A stretch of DNA of 64,000 nt from Protaetiibacter intestinalis (lineage in GTDB: Bacteria > Actinomycetota > Actinomycetes > Actinomycetales > Microbacteriaceae). A program made the position numbers and the translations under genes. The notes beneath the pieces were generated by a model, which worked only from the letters and a program-made list of their open reading frames with translations, searched no databases and was not told the origin of the DNA. This document shows, one piece after another, positions 57,261-64,000 of this stretch. Where the stretch lies: positions 2,356,001 through 2,420,000 of the forward strand of contig NZ_CP032630.1 in the NCBI RefSeq assembly GCF_003627075.1, written 5' to 3'. How positions within the stretch are numbered: the first letter of the stretch is position 1; each line of letters begins with the position of its first letter.

Positions 57261-58223
57261 ATGGACTCCCGCATCCTCGGCCCCTCGTCCCTGTCGCTCA
57301 GCGTCGTCGGACTCGGCTGCAACAACCTCGGCCGCGCCGGCACGGCGACCCTCACCCAGGAGGGGGCGACGGCCGTCGTGCATGCCGCCCTCGATGCGGG
57401 CGTCACGTTCTTCGACACGGCCGACATCTACGGCACCGAGTACGGCCTCTCCGAGACGCTGCTCGGCGAGGCCCTGCGCGGCAGGCGGGACGAGGCCGTC
57501 ATCGCCACCAAGTTCGGGCACGTCGACTTCCCCTCGCCGCTCTCCGACGTCGGCCCGCGCGGCAGCCGCTCCTACCTGCGCGCCGCCGTCGAGGGATCGC
57601 TCCGTCGGCTGCAGACCGATCGCATCGATCTGTACCAGCAGCACACCCCCGACGCGGCGACCCCGGTCGAAGAGACCCTGGCTGCGCTCGACGAACTCGT
57701 CCGCGAGGGCAAGGTGCGCGCGATCGGTCAGTCCAACTTCGACGGCGTGCAGCTCCGGGCGGCCGACGACGCCGCGACCGCGCTCGGCATCATCCGCTTC
57801 GCCTCCGCGCAGAACGAGTACAGCCTCCTCGCCCGCGGCGCCGAACTCGAACTGCTGCCGGCGGTGCGGGAGCGGGGTCTCGGCTTCCTGCCGTTCTTCC
57901 CGCTCGCGAACGGGCTGTTCACCGGCAAGTTCAGCCGTACCGAGCGGCCTGCCGACACGCGGATCTCGCGCCAGCGCCCGCACATCGCCGAGAACGCGCC
58001 GTGGGATGCGATCGAGGCGATCGAGGCGTTCGCCGCCGAGCGCGGCATCGGCATCCTCGAGGCGACCTTCGGCTGGCTGCTCGCCCGCCCCGAGCTCACG
58101 AGCGTCATCGCCGGCGCCACGCGCCCCGAGCAGATCCGCGCGAACGCGGACGCGGGCACCGCCTGGCGTCCCACCCCCGAGGAGCACGCGTACATCGACG
58201 GGCTCTTCCCGCGGGCCGCCTAG
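57261..58223 (+). CDS. Aldo/keto reductase
   Basis: A 320-residue TIM-barrel NADPH-dependent oxidoreductase. The catalytic residues are Asp52 and Tyr57 (FFDTADIYGTEYG), Lys84 (ATKFGH) and His in LYQQHTPD. NADPH contacts are suggested by VIAGATRPEQIRANA near the end. Substrate unknown. Start fixed by TACGCT plus 6 nt. Its TAG stop shares CTAG with the stop of the convergent lipoprotein gene. Confidence 0.87.
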   Translation: MDSRILGPSSLSLSVVGLGCNNLGRAGTATLTQEGATAVVHAALDAGVTFFDTADIYGTEYGLSETLLGEALRGRRDEAVIATKFGHVDFPSPLSDVGPRGSRSYLRAAVEGSLRRLQTDRIDLYQQHTPDAATPVEETLAALDELVREGKVRAIGQSNFDGVQLRAADDAATALGIIRFASAQNEYSLLARGAELELLPAVRERGLGFLPFFPLANGLFTGKFSRTERPADTRISRQRPHIAENAPWDAIEAIEAFAAERGIGILEATFGWLLARPELTSVIAGATRPEQIRANADAGTAWRPTPEEHAYIDGLFPRAA

Positions 58224-58660
58224 TCCGTCGCATCCGCGTGCACGAGGCGCCCGCAGCTGTACACCGGATCGAAGCCGTAGACGACGAAGCAGTAGTCGAA
58301 CGTCACCGGGTCGGTGATGTGGGCCTCGACCATGGCATCCTCACCCACCTCGATGACGAGGTGGCCGTTGGGCGTCATCTCCCCGCGCGAGGGCTCGGTC
58401 CGGGTGCCCGTCCTGTCGACGAAGGTCACGAGCGCCTCGAACTCGGTCGCGACCTCCGTGGGTTCGACGCTCATCGCGAGCACGCCGAAGCCGCGCTCGT
58501 CGAGCTCGCCCTCCCACTCGCCCGCCACCCGGAGCTCGGCGTGACCGACAGGGCCCGGGAGGGTCGTCGTCGTGGGGGCGGAAGCCGCGTCGACGGGAAG
58601 CGCCGCGCACCCGGCGAGCAGCGCCACGATGCAGGCAGCCGTGGCGGCTGAACGCTTCAC
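58220..58660 (-). CDS. Small lipoprotein, unknown function
   Basis: A 146-residue protein with a signal peptide and lipobox LLAGC (Cys18), a short Ala/Thr/Pro linker, and a beta-rich domain ending YCFVVYGFDPVYSCGRLV with two Cys. It follows the carboxymuconolactone-type gene by 3 nt and is the last gene of that operon. Not recognised further. Confidence 0.65.
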   Translation of the reverse strand: MKRSAATAACIVALLAGCAALPVDAASAPTTTTLPGPVGHAELRVAGEWEGELDERGFGVLAMSVEPTEVATEFEALVTFVDRTGTRTEPSRGEMTPNGHLVIEVGEDAMVEAHITDPVTFDYCFVVYGFDPVYSCGRLVHADATD

Positions 58661-58663
58661 CTC

Positions 58664-59413
58664 TCAGCCCCGCGCGAGCTCTCGCAGGATCGGGGCGGCG
58701 GCCGTGACGCTCTGCATCCCGATGACGCTCGCGATCTCCATGATCTCGAGGATCTCCTGCGGGGTCGCCCCGTACCCCAGGGCGTTCTCGATGTGGAGCT
58801 TGAGCCCGACCCGGTAGAGGTGCGTGGCCGAGGTGTCGAATGCGATGTAGACGAACTCCCGGAGCTTCGGACCGAGGGTGCCGTGCCGCCACGGGTGCGC
58901 CGAGAAATCGGTGTAGGCCTGCAGCAGCTCGGGGTCGAGTTCGAGCATCTCGTCCCAGGTCGGGTTCCAGTAGCCGCGGTCACGGGTGAACTCGGCCTTC
59001 ACCTGCTCCTGGTACGCGCTGAGCGGTGCCGGCTCGGTGCGGTCGCCGCGCTCGGCGAGCACCTCGACGAGCACGGGCACGCCGAGGTTCATCGCGTGGA
59101 TGCCGAGGGTCGCCGTGCACTCGAGCACCTCCATGACCTCGCCCGGGGTCGCCCCCGCGGCCAGAGCCGCCGCGACGTGCCGCCGGATGCCGGGGGAGTG
59201 CAGGTGCGTCGTCGCGGCGTCGACGGTCAGCGCCATGAGCGCGCGGGTCTTCGCGTCGAGATGCTGCTTGCGATGCGGCACTGCCGCGAAGCCGAGGTAG
59301 GCGGCGAAGAAGTCGGAGTCCAGCTCGAGGACGGCCTGCCATCCGTCGTCCCACGCGCCGTGCACGCGCTCGAACTCGGCCTTGAGCTCCTCCTGCCGTG
59401 CGGTGAGGGCCAT
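58664..59413 (-). CDS. Carboxymuconolactone decarboxylase-like protein with two domains
   Basis: A 249-residue cytoplasmic protein with two tandem AhpD/CMD-like helical domains (about 1-125 and 130-249). Each has the family pattern: KTRALMALTVDAATTHLHSPGIRRHVAAAL in the first and KLREFVYIAFDTSATHLYRVGLKLHIENAL in the second. Neither has the CxxC of AhpD, so peroxide-linked disulfide activity is unlikely; decarboxylase-type or related chemistry is possible. It sits 5 nt after the lactonase-like gene, suggesting a lactone ring-opening and processing pathway. Confidence 0.78.
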   Translation of the reverse strand: MALTARQEELKAEFERVHGAWDDGWQAVLELDSDFFAAYLGFAAVPHRKQHLDAKTRALMALTVDAATTHLHSPGIRRHVAAALAAGATPGEVMEVLECTATLGIHAMNLGVPVLVEVLAERGDRTEPAPLSAYQEQVKAEFTRDRGYWNPTWDEMLELDPELLQAYTDFSAHPWRHGTLGPKLREFVYIAFDTSATHLYRVGLKLHIENALGYGATPQEILEIMEIASVIGMQSVTAAAPILRELARG

Positions 59414-59418
59414 CGCGA

Positions 59419-60213
59419 TCAGGCCAGCACGGTGGCGATCTCGCCGGCCGCCCCGGGCGCGGCGGGGAAGCGGTCGCGCGTGCGCCCGTCGTGCCCGGGT
59501 ACGACGGTGGCGCCGGTCTCGGCGGCGAGCTTCGTGATGAAGGCGAGCCCCGCCTTCATCTCCTCGAGGTCGGTGTAGGCGAAGAACGGCCACTCGTGCT
59601 CGACCTGCTCGTAGAAGTGGGCGGCGTCGACCGACAGGATGAGCCCGCCGGACGCGGTCTCGATGCGCGTCAGCAGCTCGCCGGGGCAGTGCCCGCCGAT
59701 CGGGTAGACGGTGATGCCCGGATAGACCTCGGTCTCCTCGTCGACGAGCCGCAGTCTGCCCTCGGCCTCGGCGCGGTGCACGGGCGCGAGGTCGTCGACC
59801 GTCGAGAACTCGCCCTCGAGCTCGCCACGCTCCTCCTTGCCGAACCAGTAGTCGCGCTCGGCGCGGCCCGAGACGACCTGGGCGTTGGTGAAGAGACCCA
59901 GGTAGCCGATGTGGTCGTAATGGTAGTGGCTCGTGATGACCATCGAGACGTCGGCGGGATCGATCCCGAGGATGTCGAGGCCGCGCGGGGTAGGGGTGAC
60001 GCTGATCTCCCCGAGCCAATCGAACTTGGGGATGTCGTAGCCGGTGTCGACGAGGATGATCGTCTCCCCGTCGCGGACAACCCAGAAGTTGTAGTCCATG
60101 TCGAGGTCGCCGTCGGGGAGACCGTACTGGGCGTAGTCGTGGAAGACGTCGCTCTTGCGGACGACGCGCTCGCCGTACTTGACCGACCAGACCGAGAGTC
60201 CGTTCGCGGGCAT
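59419..60213 (-). CDS. MBL-fold hydrolase, N-acyl homoserine lactonase-like
   Basis: A 264-residue metallo-beta-lactamase-fold enzyme. The dinuclear zinc motif HYHYDH (His96, His98, Asp100, His101), a later His in GGHCPGE, Asp in LSVDAAHF and His in VPGHDG complete the site, as in AttM/AiiA-type lactonases. Members open AHL or other lactones. Its operon partners (CMD-like protein, lipoprotein) and the divergent sugar importer favour a nutrient lactone over quorum quenching, but this is inference. First gene of the leftward operon. Confidence 0.82.
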   Translation of the reverse strand: MPANGLSVWSVKYGERVVRKSDVFHDYAQYGLPDGDLDMDYNFWVVRDGETIILVDTGYDIPKFDWLGEISVTPTPRGLDILGIDPADVSMVITSHYHYDHIGYLGLFTNAQVVSGRAERDYWFGKEERGELEGEFSTVDDLAPVHRAEAEGRLRLVDEETEVYPGITVYPIGGHCPGELLTRIETASGGLILSVDAAHFYEQVEHEWPFFAYTDLEEMKAGLAFITKLAAETGATVVPGHDGRTRDRFPAAPGAAGEIATVLA

Positions 60214-60269
60214 CTGTGAACTCCTTCGTTCATCTGGGGCGCAGGTGGGGCACGGCGCCCGATTCGCTG

Positions 60270-60299
60270 ACTATACGATCGTCCGACAATCTGCGTCAA
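60270..60299 (-). promoter_or_regulatory. Promoter of the lactonase operon with embedded operator
   Basis: On the minus strand, TTGACG (plus-strand 60294-60299) and TATAGT (60270-60275) are separated by 18 bp. Between them lies GATCGT-CCG-ACAATC (60277-60291), nearly identical to the perfect palindrome at 60361-60375. A protein bound there would block RNA polymerase. The leader to the ATG at 60213 is about 50 nt and ends with GAAGGAG. Confidence 0.7.
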
Positions 60300-60324
60300 C
60301 CGAATGCGCGTCCGGCCTGTCTAC

Positions 60325-60375
60325 TTGACAGCCGCCAGGCGTCCCGTCTAGACATTGAATGATTGTACGACAATC
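60325..60375 (+). promoter_or_regulatory. Promoter and operator of the sugar importer operon
   Basis: TTGACA (60325-60330) and TAGACA (60349-60354) are spaced by 18 bp. The perfect palindrome GATTGT-ACG-ACAATC (60361-60375) lies over the expected transcription start. The TTGTnnnACAA core is the form bound by FadR-type GntR regulators, which are common in sugar-acid and lactone regulons; no such gene lies in the window. About 80 nt of leader follow before the ATG at 60456. Confidence 0.7.
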
Positions 60376-60455
60376 GGACGGTCTTCCAATGAGGGGAGAG
60401 GGCGCGAGCGAGGAAGCTCCGCCTCCGGTCCGGACAACACAGCAAGGGGTTTGCA

Positions 60456-61427
60456 ATGAAGCGAATTCTGGCGCTCGCGGCGGCCGTCGGCCTGGCCGTG
60501 GGCCTCACCGCCTGCTCGGAGCCCGCGGGAGGCGGGGGCGCATCCGACGACGGCACGAAGACCATCGGGGTCGTCGCGCTCGTCGCCACCGATGCGCTCA
60601 ACGCAGCCGTCATCCAGGGCGTCACCGAGGTGGCGGAGGAGAACGGCTGGAAGGTGCACGTCACCGACACCAACGGCAGCGTCGAAGCCGCCAACGCCGC
60701 CATGATCACCTACTCGACCACGCAGAAGATGGACGCGATCGCCGTGATGGCGTTCCAGACCAACGCCCTCCAGGCCGGACTCCAGTCCGCGCAGGCAGCC
60801 GACATCCCGGTCGTCAGCTGGGGTGGCGAACTCGGCGCCGGCATCGTCGCGACGACGAGCGCCCGCGCGGTCGGCCAGGATTCGATCGACGCGCTGCTCG
60901 ACGACTTCGGCGACGAGGGCGCGATCCTCGCGCTCACGTATCACACCGGCGTGCTCTGCCTCTACCGCGGCTACGCCTTCGACGACACCGTCGCGCCGCT
61001 CACCTCCCTCAACGTCACGCGCAACGAGGTCGCCATCCCCGGACAGGTCGAGGACGGCACGCGCTTCACCTCCGCATGGCTCGCGAGCAACCCTGAGGGC
61101 AGCGGACCGCTCGCCGTCTGGGGCGCCTGGGACGAGCCCGCGATCGGCGCGGTCGCCGCGCTGCAGCAGTCGGGACGCGACGACGTCCGGGTGTACTCGA
61201 TCAACGGCGGACCTCAGGCGCTGCAGGCGGTCAAGGACGGCACCATCCGGCAGGTCGTCTGGCAGGACGGGCAGACCGAGGGCGCCGAGATGATGCAGGC
61301 CGCCGTGGACTACCTCGCCGCACCCGACGGGTGGGACCAGAAGACGATCGACGTGCCGGGCGTGGTCGTGACGGCCGACAACATCGACCAGTTCCTGACC
61401 GAGCACCCGAACGCGCTCAACCCGTGA
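60456..61427 (+). CDS. Sugar-type ABC importer substrate-binding lipoprotein (CUT2-like)
   Basis: A 323-residue binding protein. Lipobox LTAC (Cys20), then a Gly/Ala linker and a periplasmic-binding-protein type 1 fold as in ribose or autoinducer binding proteins: GVVALVATDALNAAVIQGV in the first strand-helix, and VYSINGGPQALQAVKDG near the end. Ligand may be a sugar, sugar acid or lactone. AAGGGG lies 8 nt before the ATG. Its stop overlaps a possible GTG of the ATPase gene. Confidence 0.88.
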   Translation: MKRILALAAAVGLAVGLTACSEPAGGGGASDDGTKTIGVVALVATDALNAAVIQGVTEVAEENGWKVHVTDTNGSVEAANAAMITYSTTQKMDAIAVMAFQTNALQAGLQSAQAADIPVVSWGGELGAGIVATTSARAVGQDSIDALLDDFGDEGAILALTYHTGVLCLYRGYAFDDTVAPLTSLNVTRNEVAIPGQVEDGTRFTSAWLASNPEGSGPLAVWGAWDEPAIGAVAALQQSGRDDVRVYSINGGPQALQAVKDGTIRQVVWQDGQTEGAEMMQAAVDYLAAPDGWDQKTIDVPGVVVTADNIDQFLTEHPNALNP

Positions 61428-61471
61428 CACCCGACCGCACCGCCGAACCGACGCCGAGGACGGGAGGACAC

Positions 61472-63013
61472 GTGACGCACACCGAGCACGACGCGCGCCT
61501 GCGCGTCCGCGGACTCAGCAAGCGGTACGGCGGTGCGGTCGCCCTCTCCGCGGTGGACCTCGACATCCACCGCGGAGAGGTGCACGGCCTCGTCGGTGCC
61601 AACGGCGCCGGCAAGTCGACCCTCATCCGGTGCCTCGCCGGCGTCGTGCGCCCCGACGAGGGGGAGATCCTGCTCGACGGAGAACCGCTCGAGCTCGCCA
61701 CCCCGCGCGATGCGGAACGCGCCGGCTTCGCCTTCATCCACCAGGAGCTGAACCTGGTGCCCCACTTCGACGCCGTTGACAACATCCTGTTGGGGATCGA
61801 CCAGCCGACGAGGCTCGGCCTCGTCCGCAGTCGGGAGGCGCGCGTGCTCGCGAAGAGCGCCGCGGAACGGATCGGCGCCGACTTCCCGCTCGACCGCCGC
61901 GTCGACGAGCTCTCGGTCGGCGACCGCTGGCTCATCATGATCGCGCGCGCCCTCGTGCAGAACGCCTCCCTCATCGCGATGGACGAGCCGACGGCGTCGC
62001 TGTCGGACCAGGAGAGCGCGTCCCTGTTCCGGATCGTGCGAGAGCTCGCCGCATCCGGCGTCTCCATCCTCTACGTCTCCCACCGCCTCGACGAGGTGCT
62101 CGACCTCTCGGACCGGATCACGGTGTTCCGCGATGGGCGGGTGACCGACCGTGCCGTGCGCGGCGACCTCGACAAGCGGGGCCTCATCCGCGCGATCGTG
62201 GGCCACGAGGTCAAGGCGTCGACGCGCCAGGCCCGTGACGCCGTCGACCGCTCGGCACCGCTCTTCGAAGCCGTCGGGGTGCGCGACGCGCCCATGGTGC
62301 GCGAGGTCTCGTTCTCGGTCTATCCGGGCGAGGTGCTGGGACTCGGCGGCCTCGTGGGAGCGGGGCGCACCGAAGTCGCCCGGCTTGCCTTCGGCGCCGA
62401 GAAGCTCGACGCGGGGCACTTCCTCCTCGACGGCGCCCCGTACGCGCCCCGCTCGGTGGCGAACGCGGTCGCGCGCGGGGTCGCCCTCATCCCCGAGGAG
62501 CGGCGCTCACAGGCGCTGCTGCTCGAGAAGTCGGTGAGCTTCAACGCGAGCCTCGCCGCCCTCGACTCCCTGAGGTCGCTCGGCCGCCTGCCCTTCGTGA
62601 GCGATCGCCGCACGCGCTCTCGAACACTCGAGATCATCCGCGCGCTCGCGGTCAAGACCGCGGGACCCGCCCAGAACGTGGGGCGGCTCTCCGGCGGCAA
62701 CCAGCAGAAGGTCGTCATCGGCCGGTGGCTGTTGCCCGGCATCCGGCTCATCTTCTTCGACGAGCCCTCACGCGGCGTCGACGTCGGCGCGCGCGAGGAG
62801 ATCCACGCCGCCATCCGCGATTTCGCCGCTCGCGGCGTCGCGACCGTCGTCATCTCCTCGGATGTCGAGGAGCTCGCGATGCTGTGCGACCGCGTCGTCG
62901 TGCTGCGGGAGGGCGAGGTGACCGGCGAACTCGAGGGGGCGGCGGTGACCGAGGAGAACATCGTCGAGCTCAGCTACGCACCCGTCCACGAACTGCAGGA
63001 AGTGACCAGATGA
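61472..63013 (+). CDS. Sugar-type ABC importer ATPase with two nucleotide-binding domains (RbsA/MglA-like)
   Basis: A 513-residue tandem ATPase. The first domain has Walker A GANGAGKST and Walker B LIAMDEPTASLS but a weak signature (DELSVGDRWLIMIARAL). The second has a degenerate Walker A (GLVGAGRTE), signature RLSGGNQQKVVIGRW and Walker B LIFFDEPSRGVDVG, as usual for CUT2 ATPases. GTG 61472 has GGGAGG 4 nt upstream and is preferred; GTG 61424, overlapping the previous stop as GTGA, would add 16 residues. Confidence 0.9.
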   Translation: MTHTEHDARLRVRGLSKRYGGAVALSAVDLDIHRGEVHGLVGANGAGKSTLIRCLAGVVRPDEGEILLDGEPLELATPRDAERAGFAFIHQELNLVPHFDAVDNILLGIDQPTRLGLVRSREARVLAKSAAERIGADFPLDRRVDELSVGDRWLIMIARALVQNASLIAMDEPTASLSDQESASLFRIVRELAASGVSILYVSHRLDEVLDLSDRITVFRDGRVTDRAVRGDLDKRGLIRAIVGHEVKASTRQARDAVDRSAPLFEAVGVRDAPMVREVSFSVYPGEVLGLGGLVGAGRTEVARLAFGAEKLDAGHFLLDGAPYAPRSVANAVARGVALIPEERRSQALLLEKSVSFNASLAALDSLRSLGRLPFVSDRRTRSRTLEIIRALAVKTAGPAQNVGRLSGGNQQKVVIGRWLLPGIRLIFFDEPSRGVDVGAREEIHAAIRDFAARGVATVVISSDVEELAMLCDRVVVLREGEVTGELEGAAVTEENIVELSYAPVHELQEVTR

Positions 63014-64000
63014 CCCAGACCGTCCCGGTCGGCTCGGCTCCCGGGCTCACGCCCCGCACGAAGCGGACGCCCGGCCAGCTGACCCTCTTCATCCTTTCGC
63101 GCTACGGCACCCTCATCGGGCTCGCCCTCATGATCGTGCTGTTCACGGTCCGGGCTCCGTCCGCGTTCTTCAGCGCGCAGAACTTCACCAACATCCTCGC
63201 CCAGGGCTCGCTCACCGCGATCATCGCGGCGGGCCTCACGATGACCCTCGTGGTCGGCGAGTTCGACCTCAGCATCGGCTACACCGCGAGCTTCGCGGGG
63301 CTGCTCGTCGTGGGGTTCATGGCGCTGCAGGGGCTGCCGATCTGGCTCGCCGTGCCGCTCATGCTCGTCATCGGCGGGATCATCGGCGCGCTCAACGGCG
63401 TGCTCGTGACGAAGGCGCGCATCAGCGCCGTGATCGCGACACTCGGCGTCGGGACGATCCTCACGGGGCTCGGATTCGCGTACAGCCCGTTCCCGATCGT
63501 CACGAACATCCCGACCGAGTTCTCGCAGATCTCCCTCGGGCGGCTGATCCCGGGCGTCCCGAACTCGATCCCGATCATGGTCATCGTGCTGGCCCTGCTC
63601 TGGGTCGTGCTCAACAAGACCAACCTCGGCATCCGGATGCAGGCCGTCGGCGGCAACCCGGAGGCGGCGCGGCTGTCCGGCATCCGCGTCGACCGGGTGA
63701 AGATCTTCGCCTTCGCGACGGCCGGCGTCTGCGCCGCCCTCACCGGCGTCATGCTGTCGTCGCTGCTCGGCAGCGGCACGCTCGCGGCCGCCGACGGCTA
63801 CCTGCTCGACGCGTTCGCCGCCGTCTTCCTCGGCTCGGCGACGCTGCGGGACGGCGAGTTCCACATCGTCGGCACCCTCGTCGGCGTGCTCGTGATCTCG
63901 GTCGGCTTCAACGGACTCAGCATCTTCGGCGCACCCTCCTGGGCCCAGCAGGTCTTCAGCGGCGGGATCCTCATCCTCGCCGTCGGACTCGCCACCCTCT
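63010..64000 (+). CDS. Sugar-type ABC importer permease (RbsC-like), cut by window edge
   Basis: The first 330 codons of a CUT2 permease. A polar N-terminal tail of about 25 residues precedes helices; family blocks include SLTAIIAAGLTMTLVVGEFDLSIG (the FDLS motif), ALNGVLVTKARISAVIATLG and the EAA-like loop AVGGNPEAARLSGIRVDRVK. About nine helices are visible. ATG 63010 overlaps the ATPase stop (ATGA). The 3' end is outside the window. Confidence 0.92.
   Translation, partial: MTQTVPVGSAPGLTPRTKRTPGQLTLFILSRYGTLIGLALMIVLFTVRAPSAFFSAQNFTNILAQGSLTAIIAAGLTMTLVVGEFDLSIGYTASFAGLLVVGFMALQGLPIWLAVPLMLVIGGIIGALNGVLVTKARISAVIATLGVGTILTGLGFAYSPFPIVTNIPTEFSQISLGRLIPGVPNSIPIMVIVLALLWVVLNKTNLGIRMQAVGGNPEAARLSGIRVDRVKIFAFATAGVCAALTGVMLSSLLGSGTLAAADGYLLDAFAAVFLGSATLRDGEFHIVGTLVGVLVISVGFNGLSIFGAPSWAQQVFSGGILILAVGLATL

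Noticed and set aside
59419..60213. Quorum-quenching AHL lactonase as the definite role
   Set aside because: The fold and zinc site agree, but the shared operator with a nutrient importer points elsewhere; the name is kept general.
60319..60354. TGTCTA...TAGACA inverted repeat around the -35/-10 of the importer promoter
   Set aside because: Only 6-bp arms 24 bp apart and partly identical to the promoter hexamers; likely chance.

Overview
The window looks like a chromosomal segment of a high-GC actinomycete, most likely a Micrococcales/Microbacteriaceae-type organism. The base composition is strongly G+C rich, GTG starts are common, and the order argS-lysA-hom-thrC-thrB-rho-prfA-prmC-sua5-wecA-like-atpI-atpBEFHAGDC is a classic actinobacterial synteny block. 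Genes are tightly packed, many overlap by 4 nt (ATGA or GTGA), and no gap without a gene exceeds 300 bp. I see no insertion sequence, prophage, CRISPR array or rRNA. One tRNA-Arg(CCG) lies at 29086-29158.

Layout. 1-1848: metX (cut by the left edge) and metY, methionine synthesis from homoserine. 1956-4026: PadR regulator and drug-type MFS exporter behind a 14-bp perfect inverted repeat that spans the promoter and start codon. 4102-9425: acyltransferase, SDR, second MFS pump, then a PRTase/S51 peptidase/uracil-DNA glycosylase chain. 9436-14496: two ABC-2 type exporters, the second with a YtrA-type GntR regulator and a 24-bp palindromic operator, plus a GNAT and a lipoprotein. 14548-16391: amidase and an iron-box-controlled SIP-domain protein. 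16407-24998: TetR regulator divergent from a peptide-family ABC importer (binding protein, two ATPases, two permeases) that ends in a cytoplasmic GH3 glycosidase, suggesting oligosaccharide uptake and cleavage. 24975-30618: HExxH protein, flavoprotein disulfide reductase, arginase-family enzyme, sigma factor with its membrane partner, tRNA-Arg, transglutaminase-like protein, lipoprotein. 30652-44056: argS, a DUF2993 protein, the aspartate-family pathway (lysA, hom, thrC, thrB), rho, release factor and its methylase, threonylcarbamoyl-AMP synthase and a polyprenyl-phosphate sugar transferase. 44056-51473: the F1Fo ATP synthase operon.

51498-54723 is the most distinctive region. It holds three small proteins carrying the AAW-[RV]-D-D alternate signal peptide used by SipW-type signal peptidases, a SipW-like Ser/His signal peptidase, and a Sec-exported single-pass membrane protein. 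The set looks like one operon sitting directly behind atpC, with a perfect hairpin over its first ribosome binding region. It resembles TasA/CalY matrix-fibre loci in logic, but the substrates are not recognisable by name to me.

54733-64000: small P-loop kinase, yaaA, an alkylation-repair pair (ogt-type and tag), aldo/keto reductase, then two divergent operons. Leftward are an MBL-fold lactonase-like hydrolase, a tandem carboxymuconolactone-decarboxylase-like protein and a lipoprotein. Rightward is a CUT2-type sugar ABC importer that runs off the right edge. Both promoters carry the same GAT(T/C)GT-N3-ACAATC operator, so one unseen regulator probably controls uptake and processing of one substrate.

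A recurring architecture is a TAnnnT hexamer ending 6-9 nt before the start codon (more than a dozen genes on both strands), which implies widespread leaderless or near-leaderless transcripts. It helped choose several starts.
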